Source: Algicola sp.
GTDB lineage: Bacteria > Bacteroidota > Bacteroidia > Flavobacteriales > Flavobacteriaceae
Reading direction: 5' to 3'
Assembly: GCA_018222835.1 (NCBI GenBank)
Contig: JAAEZN010000021.1
Span: forward strand, 1-43,940
Length of the DNA stretch: 43,940 nucleotides
The notes beneath the pieces were generated by a model. The model searched no databases and was not told where the DNA came from. It worked only from the letters and a program-made list of their open reading frames with translations. Positions 8,384-16,727 of the stretch are shown here, in pieces (position 1 is the first letter of the stretch; each line of letters opens with the position of its first letter). The position numbers and the translations under genes are program-made.

Positions 8384-9223
8384 TCAAGAAAGCTTAAACC
8401 TCAACTCATCCCCATATTTCTTTTGTGCCAAAATGGAAATGGATTCTTCCGAAAGTTGAAGGATGCGAGGATAACCGCCCGTGGTCTGGCCATCTTTCAT
8501 TAAAATGATCATACGGCCTGCGGGAGTCAATTGAACAGTACCCGGTATAGTCCCCGAGGTCAACATGGAGTGCGAATGCCCGGTAATCAATTCGGAAAGC
8601 TGGTAAGCCATTCGGTTGTTTTCCTTGGAAACGGAATAGGATTTCGCGAAGATTTCTGTGAGCTGCCCATCGGACAATAAAGAAAATTCAGGGCCTTTAT
8701 ACACTTGTAAAATACCTAAATCAAAATGCTCCTCAATCTTTACCTCCGAAATTTTTGGCTCATAGGATTTCGTCTCTATATAAGGTATTTCATCACCATC
8801 TTTAAGTCGGGGCAAGTAGGTAACGGGATAAAACTGCGAACGGCTATTCAGCACTTTTTCCGTACCCAACCCTCCTTTGATGGCCAAATATCCCCTAAAT
8901 CCTTTTTCGAGGCGCCCGTACGACACTATATCTCCTTCCATTACCTTGACCACCGTATAATTTTCAATAGGCTCATTATTAAGGGTCGCTACAATTTGCG
9001 CACCGGATAAACAGATATAAGTGTCGGAATTAAATTGGAGCGTAGGACCTGTCATGGTAATTTCCAAAACAGCATCGTTTTCATCATTTTCGAGTAATAG
9101 GTTGGCCTTTTTCACCGATTCTTGATCCATGGCACCAGCTATCGGCACCCCAATATCCCGATAACCGAACCTACCAAGATCTTGGATGCTTGTATATAGC
9201 CCTGCCTTTAACACTTTAAGCAT
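8384..9223 (-). CDS. pxpC: 5-oxoprolinase subunit PxpC (KipA / biotin-dependent carboxyltransferase fold)
   Basis: One of three subunits of the bacterial ATP-dependent 5-oxoprolinase, which opens 5-oxoproline (pyroglutamate) to glutamate. The 279-residue protein has the KipA/AHS2 signature: 'AGLYTSIQDLGRFGYRDIGVPIAGAMDQESVKKANLLLEN' at the start, 'LEITMTGPTLQF' and 'TYICLSGAQIVATLNN' in the first half, and 'NRMAYQLSE..LTSGTIPGTVQLTPAGRMIILMKDGQTTGGYPRI' near the end. That last segment fits the conserved C-terminal core. Its ATG overlaps the end of pxpB by 8 bases, suggesting coupled translation. The older name KipA comes from the B. subtilis sporulation-kinase work. Confidence 0.92.
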   Translation of the reverse strand: MLKVLKAGLYTSIQDLGRFGYRDIGVPIAGAMDQESVKKANLLLENDENDAVLEITMTGPTLQFNSDTYICLSGAQIVATLNNEPIENYTVVKVMEGDIVSYGRLEKGFRGYLAIKGGLGTEKVLNSRSQFYPVTYLPRLKDGDEIPYIETKSYEPKISEVKIEEHFDLGILQVYKGPEFSLLSDGQLTEIFAKSYSVSKENNRMAYQLSELITGHSHSMLTSGTIPGTVQLTPAGRMIILMKDGQTTGGYPRILQLSEESISILAQKKYGDELRFKLS

Positions 9224-9950
9224 TCAGAACAACTTTTTCGGGTTTATAGATACCTACTTCCCCTTCAATTTTATGAAGTTTATATTCAGCCTTGGAAATA
9301 CTCGTAAATCGAATCTTGTCACCTACCTTAACAAAACATGGGCTCGCATTGCCAGGGTCGAACAAGTTCACCGGGCAGTTCCCGATAATGTTCCAACCAC
9401 CGGGCGACTCTTGTGGGTAAATCCCTGTTTGCTTACTGGCCAATCCCACAGAACCTTTTTTCACTTTTAGTCGTGGTTCCGCCCTTCGGGGAACCTCTAA
9501 AGATGTTGGAAGCCCACCCAAGTACATAAATCCAGGTAAAAAGCCAATACCATAAACTACATACTCGTGCGAGGTATGCTGCCCAATCAAATCTTGGATG
9601 GACATATTTAAAGTTTTGGCAACCTCTACAATGTCCGAACCAAACTCAAGATCGTAGCACACCGGGAGCGTCCATAAATGTTGAATCCGTTGGGTCTTGA
9701 TCTTTGTTTGATTTTTATGACATTCCTGAATTATGGCTTTGGTTTCCTCAAAATCAATAAAACCTCCATTATACACCATGGTCAAAGAATTATAGGCAAC
9801 GGACATCTCCCAGCCAGAAATACGCTTTTCCTTAAAAGCATCCATAAAATCCAAGATATCGGCCAGTATAGATTCACTGACCTCTGAGGGCCATTCTACT
9901 AAAATAGCTCGTTCTCCAAAGGGTTTAATACTGATGGGGTAACTTTTCAT
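9216..9950 (-). CDS. pxpB: 5-oxoprolinase subunit PxpB (KipI / AHS1 fold)
   Basis: The second 5-oxoprolinase subunit, 244 residues. Family segments: 'IKPFGERAILVEWP' at the N-terminus, 'LPVCYDLEFGSDI' where the C-terminal domain starts, then 'YVVYGIGFLPGFMYLGGLPTSLEVPRRAEPRLKVKKGSVGLASKQTGIYPQESPGGWNIIG', the highly conserved cyclophilin-like core of KipI. The ATG shares one base with the pxpA stop (TAATG type) and its end overlaps pxpC by 8 bases. This tight packing supports one mRNA and a fixed ratio of subunits. B. subtilis KipI also inhibits KinA, but nothing here suggests that role. Confidence 0.93.
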   Translation of the reverse strand: MKSYPISIKPFGERAILVEWPSEVSESILADILDFMDAFKEKRISGWEMSVAYNSLTMVYNGGFIDFEETKAIIQECHKNQTKIKTQRIQHLWTLPVCYDLEFGSDIVEVAKTLNMSIQDLIGQHTSHEYVVYGIGFLPGFMYLGGLPTSLEVPRRAEPRLKVKKGSVGLASKQTGIYPQESPGGWNIIGNCPVNLFDPGNASPCFVKVGDKIRFTSISKAEYKLHKIEGEVGIYKPEKVVLNA

Positions 9951-10690
9951 TATTGTATGTGCACCTGGTTTTGGTGCAATTCTTTTGAAAGATACATCAA
10001 TATTTTCAAGGCAGAAACCGTATCGCCATGAACACAGAGCGTTTTGGCCTGAATCTTATGTATTTCCTCTTCCACAGTCAAAACCTCTTGTTTTTTAATG
10101 ATGGGTAAAATATGTTTCAGTACCGCTTTGGGTTGCTCGATCAGGGCATTTTCATCTTTTCTGGAAACCAAGGACAGGTCGCGATTATAATTTCTATCAG
10201 CGAAGGCTTCAAACCAAATGGCAAAGCCGCGCTTTTTGGCCATTGCCGCGATAACAGAGTTAAAAGGAACATATAAAACCATAATTGTTTTATAATCTTC
10301 GATGGCGTCCAAAAACACATTTGCCAAATTCTCATCTTTTGCGGTTTGATTATAAAGGGCCCCATGGGCTTTTATGTGATGCAATGGAACGCCCTGCCGT
10401 TGTAATACCTCATCAAAATCTGCCAATTGTTTTTTAATACTATGTATTAACTCTTGGTTTGAAATATGTATCACTTCCCTCCCAAAATTTGCTTTGTCGG
10501 GGTATGATGGATGCGAACCCACCTTAACATTATACTTCTTGGCCAAACACACTACGCTTTCCATGGTTTCCCTATTTCCGGCATGGCCGCCGCAGGCAAT
10601 ATTGCAGGAACTTATGTATGGAAAAATATCAGCCTCATTGCCAACACCTTCACCAACATCGCAATTGATATCTATCTCAAATCGATTCAT
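9950..10690 (-). CDS. pxpA: 5-oxoprolinase subunit PxpA (LamB/YcsF family)
   Basis: The 246-residue third subunit, with the YcsF-type deacetylase-like TIM barrel. Diagnostic segments are 'IDINCDVGEGVGNEADIFPYISSCNIACGGHAGNRETM' at residues 6-43, 'VGSHPSYPDKANFGRE', 'HIKAHGALYNQTAKDE' and 'WFEAFADRNYNRDLSLVSR', plus 'LCVHGDTVSA' near the C-terminus. His and Asp residues in these blocks line the active site in the family. It starts on the last base of the upstream transporter stop codon. PxpA is the first of the three enzyme subunits in the order A-B-C, as in many bacteria. Confidence 0.95.
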   Translation of the reverse strand: MNRFEIDINCDVGEGVGNEADIFPYISSCNIACGGHAGNRETMESVVCLAKKYNVKVGSHPSYPDKANFGREVIHISNQELIHSIKKQLADFDEVLQRQGVPLHHIKAHGALYNQTAKDENLANVFLDAIEDYKTIMVLYVPFNSVIAAMAKKRGFAIWFEAFADRNYNRDLSLVSRKDENALIEQPKAVLKHILPIIKKQEVLTVEEEIHKIQAKTLCVHGDTVSALKILMYLSKELHQNQVHIQ

Positions 10691-11886
10691 TAAAATAATC
10701 CGATTACCTTAAAAATACTTTTCGTTCCAAGGAATATAGCAAATACAACAATCGCAGCCCCAAAAATATTCTGAAGCAGTGTATTCTTGTTTTCGCCCAT
10801 TATCGATTTTTTATTAACGATCCACAACAGCAACAAGGCCATCACGGGCAACAAAATACCATTGGCAATCTGCGCAAACTGAATTACTTCAATGGGTTTT
10901 ATATCGAACGAAAGAAAAACTACCCCGCACAACACTATGATGCCCCAGACCATTTTAAATTTTTTGTTCTGCATGCCACCTTCCCAACCAAAGCAACTAC
11001 TAGCCACGTAGGCTGCGGCCAAGGGCGCTGTAATGGCAGATGTTATTCCTGCCGCCAATAGCCCAATGGCCATAAACAGAAAAGCCATTTTACCAAACAA
11101 TGGTTCAAGTGCCATTGCCATATCCAATGCACTGTTTATTTCGGAAATGGGTGCTGCCGAAGCCGTGATCAAGATAGCCATGGAAACCAACCCTCCCAAC
11201 CCAATGGAAACCACGGTATCCCAATTCATAGCTTTTAAATCTGCCTTACTTTTCCATTTTTCCTTTACCAAAGATGCATGTAAAAAGAGATTATAGGGAA
11301 CTACCGTGGTACCCACTAAGGCAATTACGGTCAATAATCCATCTTCTGGCAATCGGGGCATAAACATACCTTTAACTATCCCAAGTACAGATGGTTGTGT
11401 GATAATGGCACAAACTACAAAGCTTACACCCATAACCCCCACCAAACCCACAAATATCTTTTCCAATATTTTATAGTTACTAAACCACAACAACATAAAA
11501 ATGATGCCCCCAACAATTGCAGGCAAAAAAGGTTTTAGTTGCGATTGGGACAACAGTTGTTCTAGACCAAGAGTGGCCCCGCCAATATTTCCTGCTTCGT
11601 AAGCGGCATTTCCTATTAAAATGGCTCCTAAAACAACGGCTATAACTGTATTTCTGATCCAAGGCGTTTTTAATTCGGTCCTGACCGCATCTACCAATCC
11701 ATTTTGGGCAACAAGACCTATTCTCCCTGCCATGCCTTGTAAAACTATGGTTGCAACAATGGAAACGGCCAAGGCCCAAATCAGGGCATAGCCAAAACGA
11801 GCTCCCGCCAAGGTGCACATGGTAATGGTTCCAGGTCCTACAAAGGCAGCGGCGACCAAGACTCCTGGTCCTATTTTTTTAAACAT
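10690..11886 (-). CDS. NRAMP-family membrane transporter lacking the canonical metal-site motifs
   Basis: A 398-residue polytopic protein with the LeuT-like NRAMP layout of about 11 helices. Helix 1 reads 'GPGVLVAAAFVGPGTITM' where Mn/Fe transporters have DPGN: residues 17-20 are GPGT, so both metal-binding Asp and Asn are lost. Helix 6 reads 'GTTVVPYNLFLHASL' where the classic form is MPHNLYLHS; V196 and Y198 replace Met and His. It is the first gene of the 5-oxoprolinase operon and shares a base with pxpA. B. subtilis ycsG, another NRAMP homologue, occupies a similar place beside ycsF and kipIA. A role in import of 5-oxoproline or a related compound is therefore plausible but inferred. Metal transport looks unlikely. 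Confidence 0.85.
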   Translation of the reverse strand: MFKKIGPGVLVAAAFVGPGTITMCTLAGARFGYALIWALAVSIVATIVLQGMAGRIGLVAQNGLVDAVRTELKTPWIRNTVIAVVLGAILIGNAAYEAGNIGGATLGLEQLLSQSQLKPFLPAIVGGIIFMLLWFSNYKILEKIFVGLVGVMGVSFVVCAIITQPSVLGIVKGMFMPRLPEDGLLTVIALVGTTVVPYNLFLHASLVKEKWKSKADLKAMNWDTVVSIGLGGLVSMAILITASAAPISEINSALDMAMALEPLFGKMAFLFMAIGLLAAGITSAITAPLAAAYVASSCFGWEGGMQNKKFKMVWGIIVLCGVVFLSFDIKPIEVIQFAQIANGILLPVMALLLLWIVNKKSIMGENKNTLLQNIFGAAIVVFAIFLGTKSIFKVIGLF

Positions 11887-12067
11887 GGGTTCTTTTGTTT
11901 TGGAGCATTCAATTTAAAAGGATAACTGGACAAATCATGCATTTCATCCAAAAAAATGTATTTCGTTTAAAAGTGGGATGCCATACATCGATTTTTTATA
12001 CTATTTCAATAATCCTAAAGTTATAATAGTCCCAAATCATACTTAGACTTAAACCTGACAAAAACTT

Positions 12068-12511
12068 ATGACATGTAAGGATTGCGATAAAAGCATTGAC
12101 CCCCAACAGTATATTGCTTCGAAAGAATCTTTAGGCGTTGAGCTTTGTGAACGACATTCACGACTCATTAAAAAAGTAATACTGGACAACGACACCCCTC
12201 TTGAGGCGATTCACCTCTTCTATGCATTAAAAGAGGCTGGAGTACACCCCATGTTGGAATGGTGGGACGGCAAAAGATCGGTGGATATTGCTATTTCTCG
12301 AGTTAAGCTCAACATAGAGATAGACAAAAACTACAACATGATTACCCACGAACAGGCGATAAGTGATCTTGAAGATGCCATGCATTCCTTTAAAAATGGT
12401 TTCACTACAATTAGGATCCCGCATTTGGCCATAAAATATTATCTGGATGAAACGGTGGAAAACATTCTTGGAATCATATCAGGGCTTAAAGCCAATATTA
12501 AGGCTATCTAG
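12068..12511 (+). CDS. small protein with N-terminal Cys/His cluster and endonuclease-like core
   Basis: 147 residues, family not recognised with certainty. The first 30 residues hold C3-x2-C6 and C27-x2-H30, a spacing that could bind one zinc. The central part 'LEWWDGKRSVDIAISRVKLNIEIDKNYN' (63-90) has the pattern strand-D73-strand-E84-I-D86, like the core of Vsr/DUF559-type PD-(D/E)xK proteins, where the Asp and Glu bind metal. 'HEQAISDLEDAMHSFKNGFTTIRIPHLAIKYYLDETVENI' could be the following helix-strand-helix. A basic residue in the exact catalytic place is not obvious, so it may bind rather than cut nucleic acid. It stands alone between two minus-strand units. Function unknown. Confidence 0.7.
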   Translation: MTCKDCDKSIDPQQYIASKESLGVELCERHSRLIKKVILDNDTPLEAIHLFYALKEAGVHPMLEWWDGKRSVDIAISRVKLNIEIDKNYNMITHEQAISDLEDAMHSFKNGFTTIRIPHLAIKYYLDETVENILGIISGLKANIKAI

Positions 12512-12620
12512 CATATAGTAAAAAGACCCTTGTGCAGAATTCCATTCTGTAGATGGAGTATTTTTCCATGACAGATTTATGATCTCCGCACCATAAGATT
12601 TGATATAATTCTATAGATAC

Positions 12621-14156
12621 TTACCCTAACCATCCCTCTCGATCTAGACTCCGGTATTGGATTGCTTCCGAGATATGGTTTTCCCTTACTTGTTCCGATT
12701 GCTCCAAATCTGCAATAGTACGGGATACTTTTAAAATACGATCATAGGCCCTAGCGGATAGATTTAGGCGCTGCATAGCATCTTTTAATAGGTTTTTGGA
12801 AGAGGGGCTCAACTTACAATACTCTCGGATATGTTTGGTTCCCATCTGGGCATTGTAGTGGGTACCGTCAACCTTTAGAAACCTTTTGGTTTGGATTTCT
12901 CGAGCTGCTTCTACTCTTTTTCGTATTACCACACTGCTTTCCCCTTTACGCTCGTCCGATAATTTATCAAAAGGAACAGGTGTCACCTCAATATGTATAT
13001 CGATTCTATCCAACAATGGCCCCGATATTTTTCCTAGGTACCGTTGCATTTCCGCAGGAGACGAAGTAACAGGGGCGTCCGGGTCGTTAAAGTATCCTCC
13101 CGGGCTTGGATTCATACTAGCTACCAGCATAAAACTACTGGGATACGTTACTGTAAATTGTGCCCGGGCAATGGTCACCTCGCGATCTTCCATAGGTTGA
13201 CGCATTACTTCGAGCACCCTTCGTTCAAATTCGGGCAGCTCATCCAAAAAAAGCACTCCATTGTGCGATAATGATATTTCTCCCGGCTGCGGGTAACTTC
13301 CTCCCCCGACCAGTGCGGCAGAGCTTATGGTATGGTGCGGATTCCTAAAGGGACGCCGACTCATTAATCCTTTGTTCTTTACCTTGCCCACAACGCTATG
13401 TATTTTGGTGGTCTCCAAGGCTTCGTGAAGGGTCATGGGAGGTAAAATGGAGGGCAGCCGTTTGGCCAGCATAGTTTTGCCCGCTCCTGGCGGACCTATC
13501 AAAATTATATTGTGTCCACCGGCCGCTGCTATTTCCATACAACGTTTAATGCTCTCTTGCCCTTTTACATCGGCAAAATCGAATTCCGGAAAATGAAGAT
13601 GCTCATAAAACTCTTGTCGTGTATCAACATGGGTTTCCTCCAAAGGGACATCGGCATCAAAAAAGTCTATCACTTGTTTAATATTATCAACACCATAGAC
13701 CTTGAGGCCATCTACTATTGCTGCTTCACTTGCATTTTCCGAAGGAAGGATAAATCCATCAAAACCTTCTTTTCGCGCCTTTATGGCAATGGGCAGAGCT
13801 CCTTTTATGGGTTGCAAGCTTCCATCCAGTGAAAGTTCTCCCATAATTAAATAGTTGCCTATATTATCCGACTTTATCTGATCGGATGCTGCCAAGATTC
13901 CCAAAGCCAAAGTAAGGTCGTATGCCGAACCCTCTTTTCTTAAGTCGGCCGGCGCCATGTTGATGGTGATTTTTTTACCTGGAATTTTGTAACCGTTGTT
14001 TTGCAGAGCTGCAGCAATTCGGTAGTTACTTTCTTTAATGGCATTGTCCGGTAATCCTACCAAGTGGTATCCGATACCTTTATCGATATTGACCTCTACC
14101 ACAATGGTTGTTGCCTCGATACCAAATACGGCACTTCCATAAACCTTTATGAGCAT
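12621..14156 (-). CDS. comM: YifB/ComM-type Mg-chelatase-like AAA+ ATPase
   Basis: 511 residues with the three-part ComM plan. The N-terminal Lon-protease-like domain begins 'KVYGSAVFGIEATTIVVEVNIDKGIGYHLVGLPDNAIKES'. The AAA+ core has Walker A GPPGAGKT at 221-228 and Walker B in 'VLFLDELPEF', with 'RPFRNPHHTISSAALVGGG' between them. The C-terminal domain has 'LSARAYDRILKVSRTIADLEQSE'. In Vibrio and Acinetobacter, ComM is a hexameric helicase that drives branch migration during natural transformation. Homologues are present in many non-competent bacteria, so competence should not be assumed. ATG start; 104 bases downstream of the acylase gene in the same direction. Confidence 0.93.
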   Translation of the reverse strand: MLIKVYGSAVFGIEATTIVVEVNIDKGIGYHLVGLPDNAIKESNYRIAAALQNNGYKIPGKKITINMAPADLRKEGSAYDLTLALGILAASDQIKSDNIGNYLIMGELSLDGSLQPIKGALPIAIKARKEGFDGFILPSENASEAAIVDGLKVYGVDNIKQVIDFFDADVPLEETHVDTRQEFYEHLHFPEFDFADVKGQESIKRCMEIAAAGGHNIILIGPPGAGKTMLAKRLPSILPPMTLHEALETTKIHSVVGKVKNKGLMSRRPFRNPHHTISSAALVGGGSYPQPGEISLSHNGVLFLDELPEFERRVLEVMRQPMEDREVTIARAQFTVTYPSSFMLVASMNPSPGGYFNDPDAPVTSSPAEMQRYLGKISGPLLDRIDIHIEVTPVPFDKLSDERKGESSVVIRKRVEAAREIQTKRFLKVDGTHYNAQMGTKHIREYCKLSPSSKNLLKDAMQRLNLSARAYDRILKVSRTIADLEQSEQVRENHISEAIQYRSLDREGWLG

Positions 14157-14260
14157 ATTGAATTCTAGTTGAAATGATTGAAAAAATAGTCAATCCTATT
14201 TCAAAAAGAATCGTTTTTTGATGAATGCCCCGTTTTGAATTGATGGATGCCCCTTCTCGA

Positions 14261-16648
14261 TCAATGGAAGATCAATATGGACTCGGCAGTTTCCTCGATC
14301 TCCTGTTTATTCATCATCATTTTACGGAATTCACCTTTTACATACATTTCTGCTTGATCTTTGTAATGTTTGCTCAATGGATTTCCGGATTGTCCCGTCG
14401 GTAAAATACTGATACTGTTTTCGATATCGGAAAAGTCGATAATCCTTCTTGTAGATGGCCCTGAGTTTACTTTGTAAAAACCAGAATCATCATAAGGAAA
14501 AGCAAGGTTGTTAATCACTTCCCTTGTCCCCACTATGGGAAAAGGACCTACATTAAAATACTTACGAAGCCATTCCACTTGTCCAAACGGATGATGGTGT
14601 TCCAAGGTATGTACCTTTCCCCATGTCCACTGGCTTGGGTCATCTCCAAAATCTTTCACTAGGGATTCCCATGTTTGTGCAAAGGACATCATCACTATAT
14701 CTTCCCTAGTTTCTACAACATCGGGAGTGTTTATGTTATCCCACCATGCACCATCTTTCATCATGGCCCCCCATGCAATTTGCCTTTTGAATAAATGAGT
14801 GGATAAAAATTGCTTGAACATCTCTGGACCAATCTCATCTTCCATCGTATTTTTTACCATATAGTATAAAGTCCTATGGTAAATAACCGCACTGGTCGAG
14901 TTTAGGGTATATTCCCCTTTCCAATTTTTTAACGAGTCCAAAAGAATTAGTTGTTCACTGGATAAATGGGAAACATCGAAAAGTTTGATCAACTCGTTCA
15001 CCACTTCGGTGTTTACCGGAGATGTAACATCCAATATCATTTCTGACATGGACTCTTTGTCCCAATCGTTCTTTGAATCCAACAACTGAACTATACGTTT
15101 TGCCCTGTTTTCGGGCAAATAATATCCTGGATACAACATTCCCGAGATAGAATCTGGTTGGTTATTTGCTGAATACACATAGTTCCACGGCGGGTTCTCT
15201 GCCATAGGGTTCTCCGAAAAGTCCAAATAGCGCAATGGCTCATTTTTGCCCGATGCCCCGTCCAGAATAAATTTTGTGGACAAACTATCCGGCATTTGGT
15301 AAAGCTGTGCACTTGCCCACCAAGCAACATTTCCTTTAGCGTCGCCATACATAATATTAAGTCCGGGAGCATGGATGTCGGGGAGGGCACTTTTAAAATC
15401 CCCCATATTCTTTGCATGACTAATTCCATACAAGGCATGTATTACTTTGTTTTCCGGTTTGGTGTAAATCCAGGACATAGCCACCGGACGTTCTCCCGAA
15501 ATCTGATCTGCAATATTGTTTAGAATTGGGCCATGATGTGTTTTTCGATACGTAAACGTCACATCTTCGCCATCTTTTACTTTGATGGTTTTATTCACAA
15601 CCTCATAGTCCCTCCAACCATCAATTGTTTTGTATTGTGTACTATCGGATGGGTTGGTTTCTTCGTAGTAAAAATCGATATCATCATTTTCGAACATCGT
15701 CATCCCGTAGGCCAAATTTCTATCGTGTCCTAGCAAAGGAAACGGAATTCCTGCCATATGATATCCATATTTCTCGTAGGTCGGAGTGCTAATATGTGCT
15801 TCGTACCAAACGGAAGGTTGCGCAAACCCGATATGGGGGTCGTTGGCAAATAACACTTTCCCATTTTTGGTTTTATCCGGTGCTATTACCCAACTATTAC
15901 TCCCTTCCAGCATTGGTATGGGAAGTTTTTCCAATGCTGCTGTTACGCTTGCAGTTATATTGGTCCCGAGTGTGTCGGTTGCATCCCCTCTATAATTTTT
16001 TATCCAAACAGTGGAGGTATCCGAGGTGATTGCGAGATCCTTCATAATATCGTCGCCCAATTTGTTTCGCATACTGGTAAGCAACGGGTCCGTTTTGTGG
16101 GCCATGGCAAAGCTAAAGGCCATATAACCAACGGCATTATATACATCGTTGATGGTAAAAGGCTCTTTTTCCAAACCTGTCAAATAAAATTCGACAGGTG
16201 TTGGCCCATTTTTTATAAACTCGTTAACGCCGTCCAAATAAGCTTGCGACAGTACAATGGCCTCACTATTTTTATCCAGCTCACTAACCGTTTTTTGGGT
16301 ATGGTCATCTATACCTAAGGATAAGAAAAACTTGTCCGTTTTAACCATATCCTCTCCAAAAACCTCTGCAAGCCTCCCTTTGGCAACTCTTCGTAGCAAT
16401 TCCATTTGCCACAATCTGTCCTGCGCGTGCACATACCCCAATGCCCTGAGAGCGTCTTTCTCGTTTTCAGCATAAATATGTGGAATTCCGTATGGGTCGA
16501 AATAGGTAGTTACCTCGTTGGATATGCCGACCAATGGTTTTTTACCCCCGTAGTCGGGCTTAAGGCTGTTTAAAAATATGGCAAATCCGATGATTACGAG
16601 AAGAAGCAGTCCTAGAAGTACGAAAAGTACCTTTTTGAGTTTTTTCAC
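14261..16648 (-). CDS. penicillin acylase family protein (Ntn hydrolase), membrane-anchored or exported
   Basis: 795 residues from a GTG start (16646-16648); no in-frame ATG fits the conserved N-terminus. Residues 7-27 form a hydrophobic helix (a signal peptide or anchor). The short chain has 'YFDPYGIPHIYAENEKDALRALGYVHAQDRLWQMELLRRVAKGRLAEVFGE'. The autocleavage point is G249|S250 in 'MLEGSNSWVIAPDKT', and S250 would become the N-terminal nucleophile of the long chain. 'FANDPHIGFAQPSVWYEAHI' follows, as in the family. Such periplasmic enzymes cleave amides such as acyl-homoserine lactones, N-acyl amino acids or beta-lactams; the substrate is not predictable. The gene lies 79 bases after dsbD. 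Confidence 0.9.
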   Translation of the reverse strand: MKKLKKVLFVLLGLLLLVIIGFAIFLNSLKPDYGGKKPLVGISNEVTTYFDPYGIPHIYAENEKDALRALGYVHAQDRLWQMELLRRVAKGRLAEVFGEDMVKTDKFFLSLGIDDHTQKTVSELDKNSEAIVLSQAYLDGVNEFIKNGPTPVEFYLTGLEKEPFTINDVYNAVGYMAFSFAMAHKTDPLLTSMRNKLGDDIMKDLAITSDTSTVWIKNYRGDATDTLGTNITASVTAALEKLPIPMLEGSNSWVIAPDKTKNGKVLFANDPHIGFAQPSVWYEAHISTPTYEKYGYHMAGIPFPLLGHDRNLAYGMTMFENDDIDFYYEETNPSDSTQYKTIDGWRDYEVVNKTIKVKDGEDVTFTYRKTHHGPILNNIADQISGERPVAMSWIYTKPENKVIHALYGISHAKNMGDFKSALPDIHAPGLNIMYGDAKGNVAWWASAQLYQMPDSLSTKFILDGASGKNEPLRYLDFSENPMAENPPWNYVYSANNQPDSISGMLYPGYYLPENRAKRIVQLLDSKNDWDKESMSEMILDVTSPVNTEVVNELIKLFDVSHLSSEQLILLDSLKNWKGEYTLNSTSAVIYHRTLYYMVKNTMEDEIGPEMFKQFLSTHLFKRQIAWGAMMKDGAWWDNINTPDVVETREDIVMMSFAQTWESLVKDFGDDPSQWTWGKVHTLEHHHPFGQVEWLRKYFNVGPFPIVGTREVINNLAFPYDDSGFYKVNSGPSTRRIIDFSDIENSISILPTGQSGNPLSKHYKDQAEMYVKGEFRKMMMNKQEIEETAESILIFH

Positions 16649-16727
16649 GAAGATGGGTTAAGTCAATTAGTCCATCCTAAGTTATAACTATTTTCTTAAT
16701 CCCTTGAAAAAAAATAGTGAATATCAA

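Noticed and set aside
12512..12620. GCAGAAT/ATTCTGT repeat between convergent genes as terminator
   Set aside because: Three-base loop, short stem and no T-run in either direction.
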